Shown: piece by piece, positions 1-7,863 of the stretch
Layout of the letters: the number at the start of each line of letters is the position of its first letter
Numbering within the stretch: position 1 is the first letter of the stretch
Source: Blastocatellia bacterium
GTDB lineage: Bacteria; Acidobacteriota; Blastocatellia; Pyrinomonadales; Pyrinomonadaceae
Direction: 5' to 3'
Length of the DNA: 64,000 nt
NCBI GenBank assembly: GCA_013697915.1
Contig: JACCVY010000247.1
Span: 1 to 64,000 of the forward strand
Position numbers and translations under genes: made by a program
Notes under the pieces: model-generated
Told to the model about the DNA's origin: nothing
Database searches by the model: none
Seen by the model: the letters and a program-made list of their open reading frames with translations, nothing else

Positions 1-2
1 GA

Positions 3-143
3 TGGTCAAGCTTTAATGCGTTCTATTCCGGGCCGCCGGAGCCTTTGGCAGTAGACAAAGACTGGTGGTGGCCTGATGATTCAGAAAAATTGTCAAAGGC
101 TATGAAAGAGTTGGGCTGGAGAACTTACCATAAAAGAAATTGA
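3..143 (+). CDS. 3' end of an unrecognised protein (5' end outside window)
   Basis: An open frame enters from the left edge and ends at TGA 141-143. It gives about 46 residues, rich in Trp, Lys and acidic residues (for example VDKDWWWPDDSEKLSKAM), and ends in a basic tail. The composition looks like a soluble protein C terminus rather than random translation. I do not recognise a family. The other two forward frames are broken by stops in this stretch, which supports this frame, but the evidence is limited by the short length. Confidence 0.5.
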   Translation, partial: WSSFNAFYSGPPEPLAVDKDWWWPDDSEKLSKAMKELGWRTYHKRN

Positions 144-202
144 TCAGGAGGGGCAGGCCCTTTCCTGAACTGAGGGTCTTGGCTTGAAAGACTCTTGAGC
201 AA

Positions 203-235
203 GAGCGGGGGCATGCCCCCTTCCCAACCCTGAGA
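203..235 (+). repeat. REP-like palindromic repeat, family A, copy 1
   Basis: The core at 207-220 is the perfect palindrome GGGGGCATGCCCCC, followed by CTTCCCAACCCTGAGA. Close copies lie at 1579-1611 and 25879-25908, and an inverted, diverged copy at 1691-1714. All are intergenic. Confidence 0.75.
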
Positions 236-273
236 TTACCTAACTTGAACCAACCCTGAGATTCCGAAACTTG
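224..273 (+). repeat. Tandem direct repeat, period 26, running into the start of the next gene
   Basis: CCAACCCTGAGATT followed by ten less conserved bases occurs at 224-247 and again at 250-273, with three mismatches over 24 bases. The second copy ends on the TTG at 271-273 that is the first usable start codon of the hydrolase gene. It overlaps the tail of the family A repeat at 203-235. Confidence 0.7.
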
Positions 274-1560
274 GTTTCAAATAAAACAAACTTGTCGCCG
301 GCTCGATCAAAGGACCGCGCTAAACTTCCCGGTCTCGTTAACGCTCACTCACATGCGTTTCAACGCGTCATTCGCGGCCGCACCGAATATCGCACCAGCA
401 ACGACAAAGACAGTTTTTGGACCTGGCGCGAAATGATGTATCGCGCCGCGGAACGACTCACGCCGGAAGACATCTACGACGCGTCGCGTATGGCGTTTCT
501 CGAGATGGCGCTCAGCGGTATCACAACCGTGGGCGAATTTCATTACCTGCACCACGCACCTGATGGCACTGCTTACGACGATCCCAATTTGCTTGCAAAA
601 GAAGTTGTACGCGCGGCTAACGACGTCGGTCTGCGCATTGCTCTATTGCGAGTGGCATATGCGCGTGCCGGATTTGAAGCTAAGCCTAATCCGCGGCAGG
701 CAAGATTTATTGAGAATGACGCGGAACAATATCTGAAAAATGTTACTCAACTAGGAAAATACCTGGGAGCCGAAAATGGTATGGCCTGGGTCGGTGTGGC
801 GCCACACAGTGTGCGCGCGGTGCCGCTCAATTATCTAAAAGAGATCGTAGCCTTCGCCAAAGACGAAGGGCTACCGGTACATATGCACGTCGCGGAACAG
901 GCCGCTGAAGTTTCTGCTTGCATCAAGGAGTATGGCCGCTCGCCGCTTGCGTTGTTGGCAACCGAAGGGCTGCTTAGTGAGCGGTTCACCGCCGTTCATG
1001 CGATTCATGTAACGGCGAAAGCTATTCGCATGCTGGCGGACGCGCGTGCGAGCGTTTGCGCCTGCCCGACCACTGAACGAAATCTTGGCGATGGAATTGT
1101 TCCCATTGATGGATATTTTAAAGAGAGTGTGCGCGTCAGTTTAGGAACGGACAGCCAGGTTCAAATCGATCTGCTGGAGGATGCGCGCGAGCTTGAGTAT
1201 CACCTGAGACTACAAAAGATGGAGCGCGCCGTTTTGGCTGAAGGCGTTGACGTGAAATCAGCGTTGGCCGCTCAGCTCTTTGAATGCGCGACAGTTAATG
1301 GCGGCAAAAGCATCAATGCGCCGTTTGCTGCTCAGGAAAACGATGAACCGGCAGACTTCTTTACAGTTGACCTGAACGATCCTTCGCTGGCCGGCGCGGG
1401 GGAAGACGATCTACTTACACACATTGTTTTTTCTCTCTCAAAGACGGCGGTGAAGGATGTAGTGGTAGCCGGCAAGCGCATCGTCGAAGATGGTAAACAC
1501 GCGCAGCAGGAAGAGATTGTTGAAAGGTTCAAAGCCCTGCAGAAAAAGTTATGGGGCTAG
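271..1560 (+). CDS. hutF: Formimidoylglutamate deiminase-like amidohydrolase (HutF), short N terminus
   Basis: An amidohydrolase-superfamily enzyme of 429 residues, most like HutF, which hydrolyses N-formimidoyl-L-glutamate to N-formylglutamate and ammonia in histidine breakdown. Visible metal-site residues are H26 and H28 in NAHSHAFQR, H206 and E209 in HMHVAEQ, H243/H246, and D294 in GTDSQ. HutF proteins normally carry a beta-sandwich segment of roughly 40 more residues before the HSHAFQR motif. Here the frame is closed by TAA at 241-243, so the first start is TTG 271, only 25 residues ahead of the motif. No good ribosome-binding site is seen, and a tandem repeat abuts the start. Either the 5' end was lost to repeat insertion or this subfamily is short. 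The active-site part is intact. Other amidohydrolases such as guanine deaminase fit less well. Confidence 0.8.
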   Translation: MVSNKTNLSPARSKDRAKLPGLVNAHSHAFQRVIRGRTEYRTSNDKDSFWTWREMMYRAAERLTPEDIYDASRMAFLEMALSGITTVGEFHYLHHAPDGTAYDDPNLLAKEVVRAANDVGLRIALLRVAYARAGFEAKPNPRQARFIENDAEQYLKNVTQLGKYLGAENGMAWVGVAPHSVRAVPLNYLKEIVAFAKDEGLPVHMHVAEQAAEVSACIKEYGRSPLALLATEGLLSERFTAVHAIHVTAKAIRMLADARASVCACPTTERNLGDGIVPIDGYFKESVRVSLGTDSQVQIDLLEDARELEYHLRLQKMERAVLAEGVDVKSALAAQLFECATVNGGKSINAPFAAQENDEPADFFTVDLNDPSLAGAGEDDLLTHIVFSLSKTAVKDVVVAGKRIVEDGKHAQQEEIVERFKALQKKLWG

Positions 1561-1578
1561 GCTGGTGTCTCAAAAAGA

Positions 1579-1714
1579 AGAGCGGGAGCATGCCCCCTTC
1601 CCAACCTGAGAGATGTTCTGAGAGCCTGGTTGGGCCAATCTTGTGGACTCTTGATGAGAAACGGGAAGCAACTCCGATTAGCTCATGGTCGGGAAGGCGA
1701 GCTTGCCCCCGCTT
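1579..1714 (+). repeat. REP-like doublet, family A: direct copy 1579-1611 plus inverted copy 1691-1714
   Basis: Copy 1579-1611 matches 203-235 almost base for base (AGCGGGAGCATGCCCCC then TTCCCAACCTGAGA). At 1691-1714 the complementary strand reads AGCGGGGGCA, a diverged centre, then CCTTCCC, so the two halves can pair across about 80 bases. It ends in a T-rich run (1712-1719) and could also end transcription of the upstream gene. Confidence 0.65.
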
Positions 1715-1743
1715 TTTCTTTACCTTACTAAACTGAATTAAGC

Positions 1744-2871
1744 ATGACAGTTAAACAAACCCTAACTGAACTGGTTGCCATCGATTCCGTTTCATCGCGC
1801 GCAAACGGTCCTGTCATCGACTATCTCGCGGCGCGCTGCGCGGCGATGGGTTTCAGTGTGCAGCGCTTTCCCTACACGGATGACAACGGTGTCGAAAAAA
1901 TAAACTTACTGGCAGTCGCTGGTCCAAAGTCTACTGAGGTGAACGTTGAACTCGTATTAGTCGGTCACACCGACACCGTCCCTTACGATCCTAATTGGAC
2001 AGAAGCGCTGAAACTCAGCGAACGGGACGGAAAACTTTTCGGGCGCGGCGCCTGTGACACGAAGGCATTCATTGCGGCCGCCCTGACAGCAGTTGAAAGT
2101 CTGGAGTTGAAAAACTTGCGCCGCCGGTTGGCGCTCGTTTTTACTGCTGACGAAGAGATTGGACTGATAGGCGCGAAGCGCTTCGCTGAACAGCGTGCGA
2201 TGCGCGCGCGGTTTGCAATTGTCGGCGAGCCCACTTCCCTGCGGCCCATGCGTGCCGGCAAGGGCTACTGCCTGGCGGAAATAACTGTGAAAGGCCGCGA
2301 GGCGCATAGTGCTTATCCATCGCTTGGCACTTCAGCCGTGTTTGGCGCCGCGCGTTTGCTTGCGCGCATCGAAAAAATCGCGGAACAACTCCAAACTGAA
2401 ACGCACGCGGATTTCGATCCACCATACACCACGCTTAATGTTGGCGTGGTCCATGGCGGCACTGCGAAAAATGTTGTCGCCGGTTTATGTAAGTTCACTT
2501 TGGAGTGGCGACCAATTCCCGGGCAAGAGCCGAGCCGTTTACTTGAACTGCTGCCTGCCGCCATTGCGGAAGAGACCGCGCGCGATTGCAATTTGACCTT
2601 TGCAATTGCTGCCGCCCGTGCGGATCAGGGTTTCGAGACACCCGTGAATTCAGAATTGGTGACACTGCTTGAAACACTGACGGCTAACAGCGCGGGCACA
2701 GTGGCCTTTGGTACCGAGGCGGCGCAGCTGGCTGAACTCGGGGCTGAAGCGGTCGTCCTTGGCCCGGGAAACATTCGCGAAGCACATCGTACCGGCGAGT
2801 TTGTGCCGGTTAGTGAGCTTGAAGCGTGTGTTGCAATATTAAGAAAAGCAGTCGAAACGCTTTGTTTATAA
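1744..2871 (+). CDS. argE: M20 family metallopeptidase, acetylornithine deacetylase-like (ArgE/DapE)
   Basis: A 375-residue di-zinc amidohydrolase of the M20 family. It shows the full set of family residues: H75 and D77 in VGHTDTVP, D105 in GACDTKAF, catalytic E137 with ligand E138 in FTADEEIG, E162 in VGEPTS, and a C-terminal EAHRTGEF histidine. The lid domain occupies about residues 170-285. ArgE removes acetate from N-acetylornithine in arginine synthesis, but M20 substrates are hard to tell apart by motif. The gene starts at ATG 1744, about 180 bases after the HutF-like gene and on the same strand. Since HutF makes an N-acyl glutamate, an acyl-glutamate hydrolase role is an alternative to the arginine role. 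Confidence 0.8.
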   Translation: MTVKQTLTELVAIDSVSSRANGPVIDYLAARCAAMGFSVQRFPYTDDNGVEKINLLAVAGPKSTEVNVELVLVGHTDTVPYDPNWTEALKLSERDGKLFGRGACDTKAFIAAALTAVESLELKNLRRRLALVFTADEEIGLIGAKRFAEQRAMRARFAIVGEPTSLRPMRAGKGYCLAEITVKGREAHSAYPSLGTSAVFGAARLLARIEKIAEQLQTETHADFDPPYTTLNVGVVHGGTAKNVVAGLCKFTLEWRPIPGQEPSRLLELLPAAIAEETARDCNLTFAIAAARADQGFETPVNSELVTLLETLTANSAGTVAFGTEAAQLAELGAEAVVLGPGNIREAHRTGEFVPVSELEACVAILRKAVETLCL

Positions 2872-3012
2872 GGCTGTGATTCGCAGTTCTGGAACCTCTA
2901 AGCACCAGCAGCGACCTGAAGGTTTCACTCAGAACTTCTCTTTAGGCAACTGGGCGACGCTTTGTTCCATCGGAACTGTTCAGACATCAACCGATTCGCT
3001 GCCTGCATTAAT

Positions 3013-4113
3013 ATGAACTGTATAAACAAGAAACTTTTGTGCGCCTCGTTCGCCTGCGTCGTTGGGTTAATCTGTTTGCAAAGCGCGGCTGCGCAGTCGT
3101 CTGTTCCGCTTGCCAGCAAGGAACTGGTCACGCTGGTGTACCAACTTCCAAAGCATCCGGAGATGCGCGACGAACTTGTTGCCGAGATTCGCAAGCGCGG
3201 CATATCATTTCCTCTCACTGACGGCATGCGTTCGTTGGTAGCCACGAAGAGCGGCAACGACGCGTTGCTGCGGCGCACGTTGGAAGAAGCCGAACGCCGG
3301 CGACTGAACCCGACCGTTTCAACGTTGCCGCCGGAGCGCGAAGGAAACGAATTGCTGGAACGCGCGCGCGCGGCCACGCTCGCTGCTGCGGATGCGATGC
3401 CCGACTTTATCGTTAAGCAACTGATCAAACGTTCACGCGCTTACGGCAACACGAACAATTGGCTGCCGCAGGACAACCTCACCATCGCCGTTGCCTACCG
3501 CGCCAACGCGGGCGAACAATATAAAGTCCTGGCGGTAAACGGCGTGCCACGTGCCCAGGAAACCACGCAGAAACGCGACTACAGCAAGGACGTCGACCCC
3601 GGCGCAACCTCGAGCGGAGTTGAATATATTTCCGCCGTCGCTGATGTGTTCAAGACACAATCGGATACAAAGTTTAAGCTCGTCGACACAGACCTGGTTC
3701 AAGGGCGCCACACATTAGTTTATGAGTACGAAGTTGCCCGCGAGCTTTCGCAATTGACTTTGCGTGCCGGCGATGCCGCGCCGGCGGTGGTCGGCTCACG
3801 TGGTCGGATTTGGATCGATAGGGAGCTGAATCGCGTCCTGCGCTTTGAGCAGATTGCCACTGAGGTGCCTGGAGACTATCCAATCCGCGCGGCTAGCACC
3901 CTGATTGACTACGACTGGGTCACCATCGCCGAAAACAAGTATCTACTGCCAACTCATTCCGAGATTCTGCTGACAACCATTGGGCGCGGCATGACGGTTC
4001 AGAGCCGCAATGAAATTCGTTTTCGCGGTTACCAGAAATTCGGTGCTGAACTGAAGGTAATTGACGAAATCGATGAAAAGGATTTCCCGCCCGATAAGCC
4101 TGAGAAGCCATAG
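3013..4113 (+). CDS. Exported protein of unknown function
   Basis: A 366-residue protein that I do not recognise. From ATG 3013 it begins with a signal peptide (MNCINKKLLCASFACVVGL...QSAAAQ, likely cut after AAA or AQ). An upstream TTG at 2962 would put 17 polar residues before the signal, so ATG 3013 is preferred. The mature part starts with a helical, charged region (about 30-120) including EEAERRRL. A beta-rich half follows with Trp/Tyr-rich strands (NTNNWLPQDNLTIAVAYR, RGRIWIDRELNRVLRFEQIA, IDYDWVTIAENKYLLP), reminiscent of outer-membrane lipoprotein-carrier-like folds seen in acidobacterial exported proteins. The fold remark is inference. It stands alone with no close neighbour on the same strand. 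Confidence 0.7.
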   Translation: MNCINKKLLCASFACVVGLICLQSAAAQSSVPLASKELVTLVYQLPKHPEMRDELVAEIRKRGISFPLTDGMRSLVATKSGNDALLRRTLEEAERRRLNPTVSTLPPEREGNELLERARAATLAAADAMPDFIVKQLIKRSRAYGNTNNWLPQDNLTIAVAYRANAGEQYKVLAVNGVPRAQETTQKRDYSKDVDPGATSSGVEYISAVADVFKTQSDTKFKLVDTDLVQGRHTLVYEYEVARELSQLTLRAGDAAPAVVGSRGRIWIDRELNRVLRFEQIATEVPGDYPIRAASTLIDYDWVTIAENKYLLPTHSEILLTTIGRGMTVQSRNEIRFRGYQKFGAELKVIDEIDEKDFPPDKPEKP

Positions 4114-4211
4114 CAAAATTGAATCAAGCCACGGACGCGCGCGGCCTGCCAACCGAACGCCAGCTCAGGAGGAGCCGGATGTTTATAGAACCGGGCCTTA
4201 CCAAGACAAAA

Positions 4212-4330
4212 GCTCCAGCGGAGCGAAAGGTTATGAGTAGGAAATTCGCCTCAGCAAGCATTTCGCTCCTTCGGAGCTAAGAACATTCTAATGGAGCCGG
4301 TTGAACATAAACATTTCGTCCCTCCGGGAC
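4212..4330 (+). repeat. Cluster of three short co-varying hairpins
   Basis: GCTCC-AGC-GGAGC at 4212-4224, GCTCC-TTC-GGAGC at 4265-4277 and GTCCC-TCC-GGGAC at 4318-4330 lie about 53 bases apart (starts 4212, 4265, 4318). The second and third are preceded by TTTC. The third has changed stem bases on both sides, so pairing is kept. It falls inside the predicted first codons of the next gene. Confidence 0.65.
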
Positions 4331-5514
4331 TACGGTGGCCAATTGCCGGGCTCATGGCACTCCTCTTCTTTGCAATCCTGGGCGCGGACGGTCCTGCCTC
4401 CGCTCAGACCAGACCTGATAAGGACTACCTCGTCTATGTCGTATCCGAAGCCGCTGACACAATCTCGTTAGTTCGCTTTGGACCGTCCGGGGCGCGCGTT
4501 GAGCGCGAAGTCCCCACCGGCGATATGCCGACGGACATTGATGGACCACATGGCATCGCCGTCTCGCGCGATAAACAGTTTTACTACGTATCGCTCGGGC
4601 ACGGCCGTCCTTTCGGAAGCGTTTGGAAATATTCGACCAAAGATGACCGCGTGCTTGGCAAGACCACTCTGGGGTTTTTTCCTGCCACCATGGATCTCAA
4701 CACCGATGGCAGTTTGCTTTACGTAGTCAACTTCAATTTGCACGGCGACATGGTGCCCTCGTCCGTTTCGGTAGTTGCAACTGGTCCGATGCTAGAAGTG
4801 GCCCGCATTCCAACCTGCGTGATGCCGCATGGCTCGCGCCTGAACCCACAGGGAACCAAACACTACTCGGCCTGCATGATGGATGACATGCTGGTTGAGA
4901 TCGACACACAGACACTAAAAGTTTCACGCCACTTCCTGCTAACCAAAGGACGCGAGATGGGAAAGAGCGGCGCACCCGCAACGGCAAGTATGAAACCAAG
5001 CGCGGCCGGCGGCATGAAACATATGGACATGGGCGGTCATGGCATGGAAACGCCCAAGCCCGGCGATGTCACCTGTTCACCAACCTGGGCCCAGCCCTCG
5101 ACGACGGGTTTGTCCATTTTCGTGGCGTGTAATAAGTCCAATGAGATTGTCGAAGTCGATGCCACGAAGTGGAAAGTTTTGCGACGTCTTCCGGCCCGCG
5201 CCGGAGTTTACAATCTCGCCATCACCCACGATGGCTCACGTTTGCTCGCGACCAACAAACGCGATCAGTCAGTTTCTCTTATCGATTTGAAAACAGGCGG
5301 CGAGCTGGCGCGGCTGCCGACGCGGCGAAAGGTATTGCATGGCGTCGTTGTGTCACCCGACGATCGTTATGCATTCGTTTCCGTCGAAGGCGTTGGGGCT
5401 GAGCCGGGCACAGTCGAGATAATTGAGCTGGCGACGCTCCGGATTGTCGCGAGCGTAGATGTGGCCGAGCAGGCAGCCGGCATCGACTTTCTGCGCGTCG
5501 AGCCCGCAAAATAA
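4291..5514 (+). CDS. Exported YVTN-type beta-propeller protein with a Met/His-rich insert
   Basis: A 407-residue beta-propeller of the YVTN/YncE kind. Blade-like repeats run through the chain (DKDYLVYVVSEAADTISLV, GLSIFVACNKSNEIVEVDATK, GSRLLATNKRDQSVSLIDLKTG, DDRYAFVSVEG). Residues about 16-38 form a signal peptide ending GPASAQ. An insert at about residues 230-255 is rich in Met, His and Gly (GGMKHMDMGGHGMETPKPGD), like copper-binding stretches of periplasmic copper proteins. The ATG at 4291 is kept because it leaves an Arg ahead of the hydrophobic core. The ATG at 4354 is possible, and a repeat hairpin lies between the two. Such propellers are periplasmic or surface scaffolds. A metal role is inference from the insert alone. 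Confidence 0.75.
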   Translation: MEPVEHKHFVPPGLRWPIAGLMALLFFAILGADGPASAQTRPDKDYLVYVVSEAADTISLVRFGPSGARVEREVPTGDMPTDIDGPHGIAVSRDKQFYYVSLGHGRPFGSVWKYSTKDDRVLGKTTLGFFPATMDLNTDGSLLYVVNFNLHGDMVPSSVSVVATGPMLEVARIPTCVMPHGSRLNPQGTKHYSACMMDDMLVEIDTQTLKVSRHFLLTKGREMGKSGAPATASMKPSAAGGMKHMDMGGHGMETPKPGDVTCSPTWAQPSTTGLSIFVACNKSNEIVEVDATKWKVLRRLPARAGVYNLAITHDGSRLLATNKRDQSVSLIDLKTGGELARLPTRRKVLHGVVVSPDDRYAFVSVEGVGAEPGTVEIIELATLRIVASVDVAEQAAGIDFLRVEPAK

Positions 5515-5713
5515 CTCCCCCTCACGCTTCACCTAATTGTCCACGTCTGTAGACACGGCTATCGCCGATTGTGTCCAAAGCAGCACAGGCAAGGCTCATT
5601 GCTAGACTGACATCCATGTTATGAGTCATCAGATAGTTTCCAGCCCAACGTTGGTATGCCCATTGCGACGACCTCCATTAATCCGAAGCTGTTTTCGGTT
5701 AAGGAGTCCGCCA

Positions 5714-6103
5714 ATGAAGCCCAGAATCCTCATCGTGGATGACGACGAAGCTATAACTCAACAACTTTTCTGGACGCTTAGCGACGATTACGACGTGGTA
5801 ACCGCAAACGATTTGGCATCTGCTGTGCGCCGGGCCACGGTTTACGAACCGGCCATTTCGATTCTGGATCTGCATCTTCCTCCTGAAACTGCCTCGCCTG
5901 ACGTCGGCTTGCGCATCCTGGAATACATCAAGGGCCACCTGCCAAAAACTAAGGTGCTGGTGATGACTTCCGCCGACTCTGCCCACATTCGCGAAGAATG
6001 CTTTGCACAGGGCGCGGATGAGTTTCTCAACAAACCATTCGACACCGAACTGCTAATCTCCACGATGCGCCGCATGGCGCCACACTCGCTCGATCTCGCG
6101 TGA
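5714..6103 (+). CDS. Single-domain response regulator (CheY-like receiver)
   Basis: A 129-residue protein made only of a receiver domain. The acidic pair D9/D10 (LIVDDDEA), phospho-acceptor D52 (SILDLHLPP), T85/S86 (VLVMTSADS) and K107 (FLNKPFD) are all present, so phosphorylation should work. No output domain follows. The start is ATG 5714, preceded by AAGGAG at 5701-5706. A longer upstream extension would add an unrelated Pro/Arg-rich segment. No histidine kinase gene is adjacent. The only kinase in the window (56.7-58.2 kb) is far away, so the partner is unknown. Confidence 0.85.
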   Translation: MKPRILIVDDDEAITQQLFWTLSDDYDVVTANDLASAVRRATVYEPAISILDLHLPPETASPDVGLRILEYIKGHLPKTKVLVMTSADSAHIREECFAQGADEFLNKPFDTELLISTMRRMAPHSLDLA

Positions 6104-6248
6104 AGTAATCCAAACCAGGACACTACCTTCCCAGCTTCCGTGCTGACTTCCGTCTAATCGTCTGCGATAATGACGACCTCGCGATAGTTGATCCGCAAAC
6201 TTGATGGCACAACTGTGTAGTTCGTAGCTTAACCTCGGTTCACAATCA

Positions 6249-6950
6249 ATGAGTGAGGCGTTTGACAAAGTAACCGGCGTAAGTGAGCTGCCGATCTTTC
6301 CGCTGGCGCTGGTGTTGTTTCCCGGTATGCCGCTCCCGCTGCATATTTTCGAGCCGCGCTACCGGCAAATGCTGAGTGACCTGCGCGCAGGGAATAGTCT
6401 GTTTGGCGTTTCCTACTACGACGCTTCAACTTCCGAGAAAGATATGCCGGCCACTGGCCATGTTGGTTGTGTGGCCGAAGTCACCGAAACCCAGACCATG
6501 CCTGACGGTCGTTCCAACATTCTTACCGTCGGAATCATTCGCTACCGGCTTGAGGAATATGTCGAGCGGGATGATCCTTATCTGCTGGCGCGCGTCAGTT
6601 ATTTTGAGGACGAAGAAGAAGACGCAACCTTGCTGAGTGAAAGCGCTCGCGACGTGGCCGAAACTTTCACGCGCATCGCGCGCGCTGTGCGAACAATCAA
6701 CGACGAGCGGGCGAACTTGCCGGATATTTCTGATACCGAGCCGCAAAGGCTTTCGTTTTTGGTGGCGGCGGCAATGGAGGTTGATACCGACATCAAGCAG
6801 GACTTGCTGGAGCTGCGCTCGACGGCTGAACGCCTGCAACGCTTGCGCGAGATGCTCGGGCGCGCCGTGTCGAACTACGAAGAACGCGCGCGCATTCATG
6901 AATTGGCAAAAGGCAATGGCCACAGTGTTAAGAAAATTGATCTAGAGTGA
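6249..6950 (+). CDS. LON peptidase substrate-binding (N-terminal) domain protein
   Basis: A 233-residue protein matching the N-terminal domain of Lon protease (LPIFPLALVLFPGMPLPLHIFEPRYRQML at residues 14-42), followed by the helical region that ends this domain (about 150-220). There is no AAA+ ATPase or serine-lysine protease part, so it cannot degrade proteins by itself. Stand-alone proteins of this type are common and are thought to bind unfolded or specific protein substrates. The start is ATG 6249 with a weak ribosome-binding site. Spacing to the receiver gene upstream is about 145 bases. Confidence 0.85.
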   Translation: MSEAFDKVTGVSELPIFPLALVLFPGMPLPLHIFEPRYRQMLSDLRAGNSLFGVSYYDASTSEKDMPATGHVGCVAEVTETQTMPDGRSNILTVGIIRYRLEEYVERDDPYLLARVSYFEDEEEDATLLSESARDVAETFTRIARAVRTINDERANLPDISDTEPQRLSFLVAAAMEVDTDIKQDLLELRSTAERLQRLREMLGRAVSNYEERARIHELAKGNGHSVKKIDLE

Positions 6951-7056
6951 AGCTGACGGGGAAGTAAATTGCTGGTGGATTCAAGTTTTCAGTGCAACCA
7001 TTGCACTTCAAACTTTAATTCGCGAATGATAAATCTGTTCTCCTCCTTTGAAAGCA

Positions 7057-7863
7057 ATGCCGCAATCTAATGAAAACCAACGGAGTGTGACGGTTCTCTT
7101 CTTCGGCGCCGCGCGCGATATCGTGGGCCAGACGGAGGTGAAACTTTCGTTGCGTGGCGCGAACGCGGCTACCGCATTAGGAGAACTGCTGGAAAGGTTT
7201 CCCGAGCTGCGTCGCTTTGGACGTTCGCTGTTGTTCGCAGTGAATCAGGAATACGCGCAGCCTGACCGAGAGATAAAAGACGGCGACGAATTGGCTGTGT
7301 TTCCTCCAGTAAGCGGAGGCTGCTCAGCCCCAAAACACAACTCCGAAGAAACCGACGCATCTGCTACTGGGACCGCGGGCGGGGCGGGATCCCCAGCGGG
7401 GCAGCCCCGCTGGGGTGCTGTATCGCCCGCCTCAACATCCGCTAACGACTTCTTCGAACTAACCGTCGAGCCGATCGACGTCGGTGCTGTCGCTCGCAGG
7501 GTCGTCCTTCCTGAATGCGGGGCAACCGTGACGCTGGACGGTTACGCTCGGGAATGGACGCGCGGACGGCGAACTTTGTATCTCGTTTACGAAGCCTACG
7601 CCCCGATGGCTCTGCGCGAACTTGAACGACTCGAACGCGAAGCTCATGAACGTTTTGAGATTGCTCATATCGGTATTGTTCACCGCACTGGCCGTTTGGA
7701 GATTGGCGAAACAAGCGTCGTCATCGCCGTCAGCGCGCCGCACCGCCGCGCCGCGTTTGAGGCTTGCGAATGGGCCATCCGCGAACTAAAACGCACGGTG
7801 CCGATTTGGAAGAAAGAAGTTTTTGAAGACGGAGAGGTTTGGGTCGAAGGCGATAATGTCTAG
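7057..7863 (+). CDS. moaDE: Fused molybdopterin synthase: MoaD domain joined to MoaE domain
   Basis: A 268-residue fusion of both molybdopterin synthase subunits. Residues 10-88 are a MoaD ubiquitin-like domain ending in PPVSGG (G87-G88). Residues about 133-268 are MoaE, with HRTGRLEIGE (209-218) and the lysine region VPIWKKE (249-255). The enzyme adds dithiolene sulfur to cyclic pyranopterin monophosphate, with the MoaD C-terminal Gly carried as a thiocarboxylate. Here that Gly is internal, so the chain must be cut after GG or work differently. Mycobacterial MoaX is a known fused example. The 44-residue linker (89-132) is low complexity and encoded partly by a perfect palindrome. The start is ATG 7057; TTG 7048 is an alternative. 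No other moa genes are in the window. Confidence 0.9.
   Translation: MPQSNENQRSVTVLFFGAARDIVGQTEVKLSLRGANAATALGELLERFPELRRFGRSLLFAVNQEYAQPDREIKDGDELAVFPPVSGGCSAPKHNSEETDASATGTAGGAGSPAGQPRWGAVSPASTSANDFFELTVEPIDVGAVARRVVLPECGATVTLDGYAREWTRGRRTLYLVYEAYAPMALRELERLEREAHERFEIAHIGIVHRTGRLEIGETSVVIAVSAPHRRAAFEACEWAIRELKRTVPIWKKEVFEDGEVWVEGDNV
7376..7433 (+). repeat. Palindromic element inside the moaD-moaE linker
   Basis: CCCCAGCGGGGC (7391-7402), a single A, then GCCCCGCTGGGG (7404-7415) form a perfect 12-bp inverted repeat. GC-rich flanks (GCGGGC at 7376-7381 and TCGCCCGCC near 7426-7433) extend it imperfectly. It encodes about residues 107-125 of the fusion, in frame and without stops. Confidence 0.75.

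Noticed and set aside
2962-3012. Longer start (TTG 2962) for the exported protein
   Set aside because: It adds 17 polar residues before a good signal peptide; ATG 3013 fits better.
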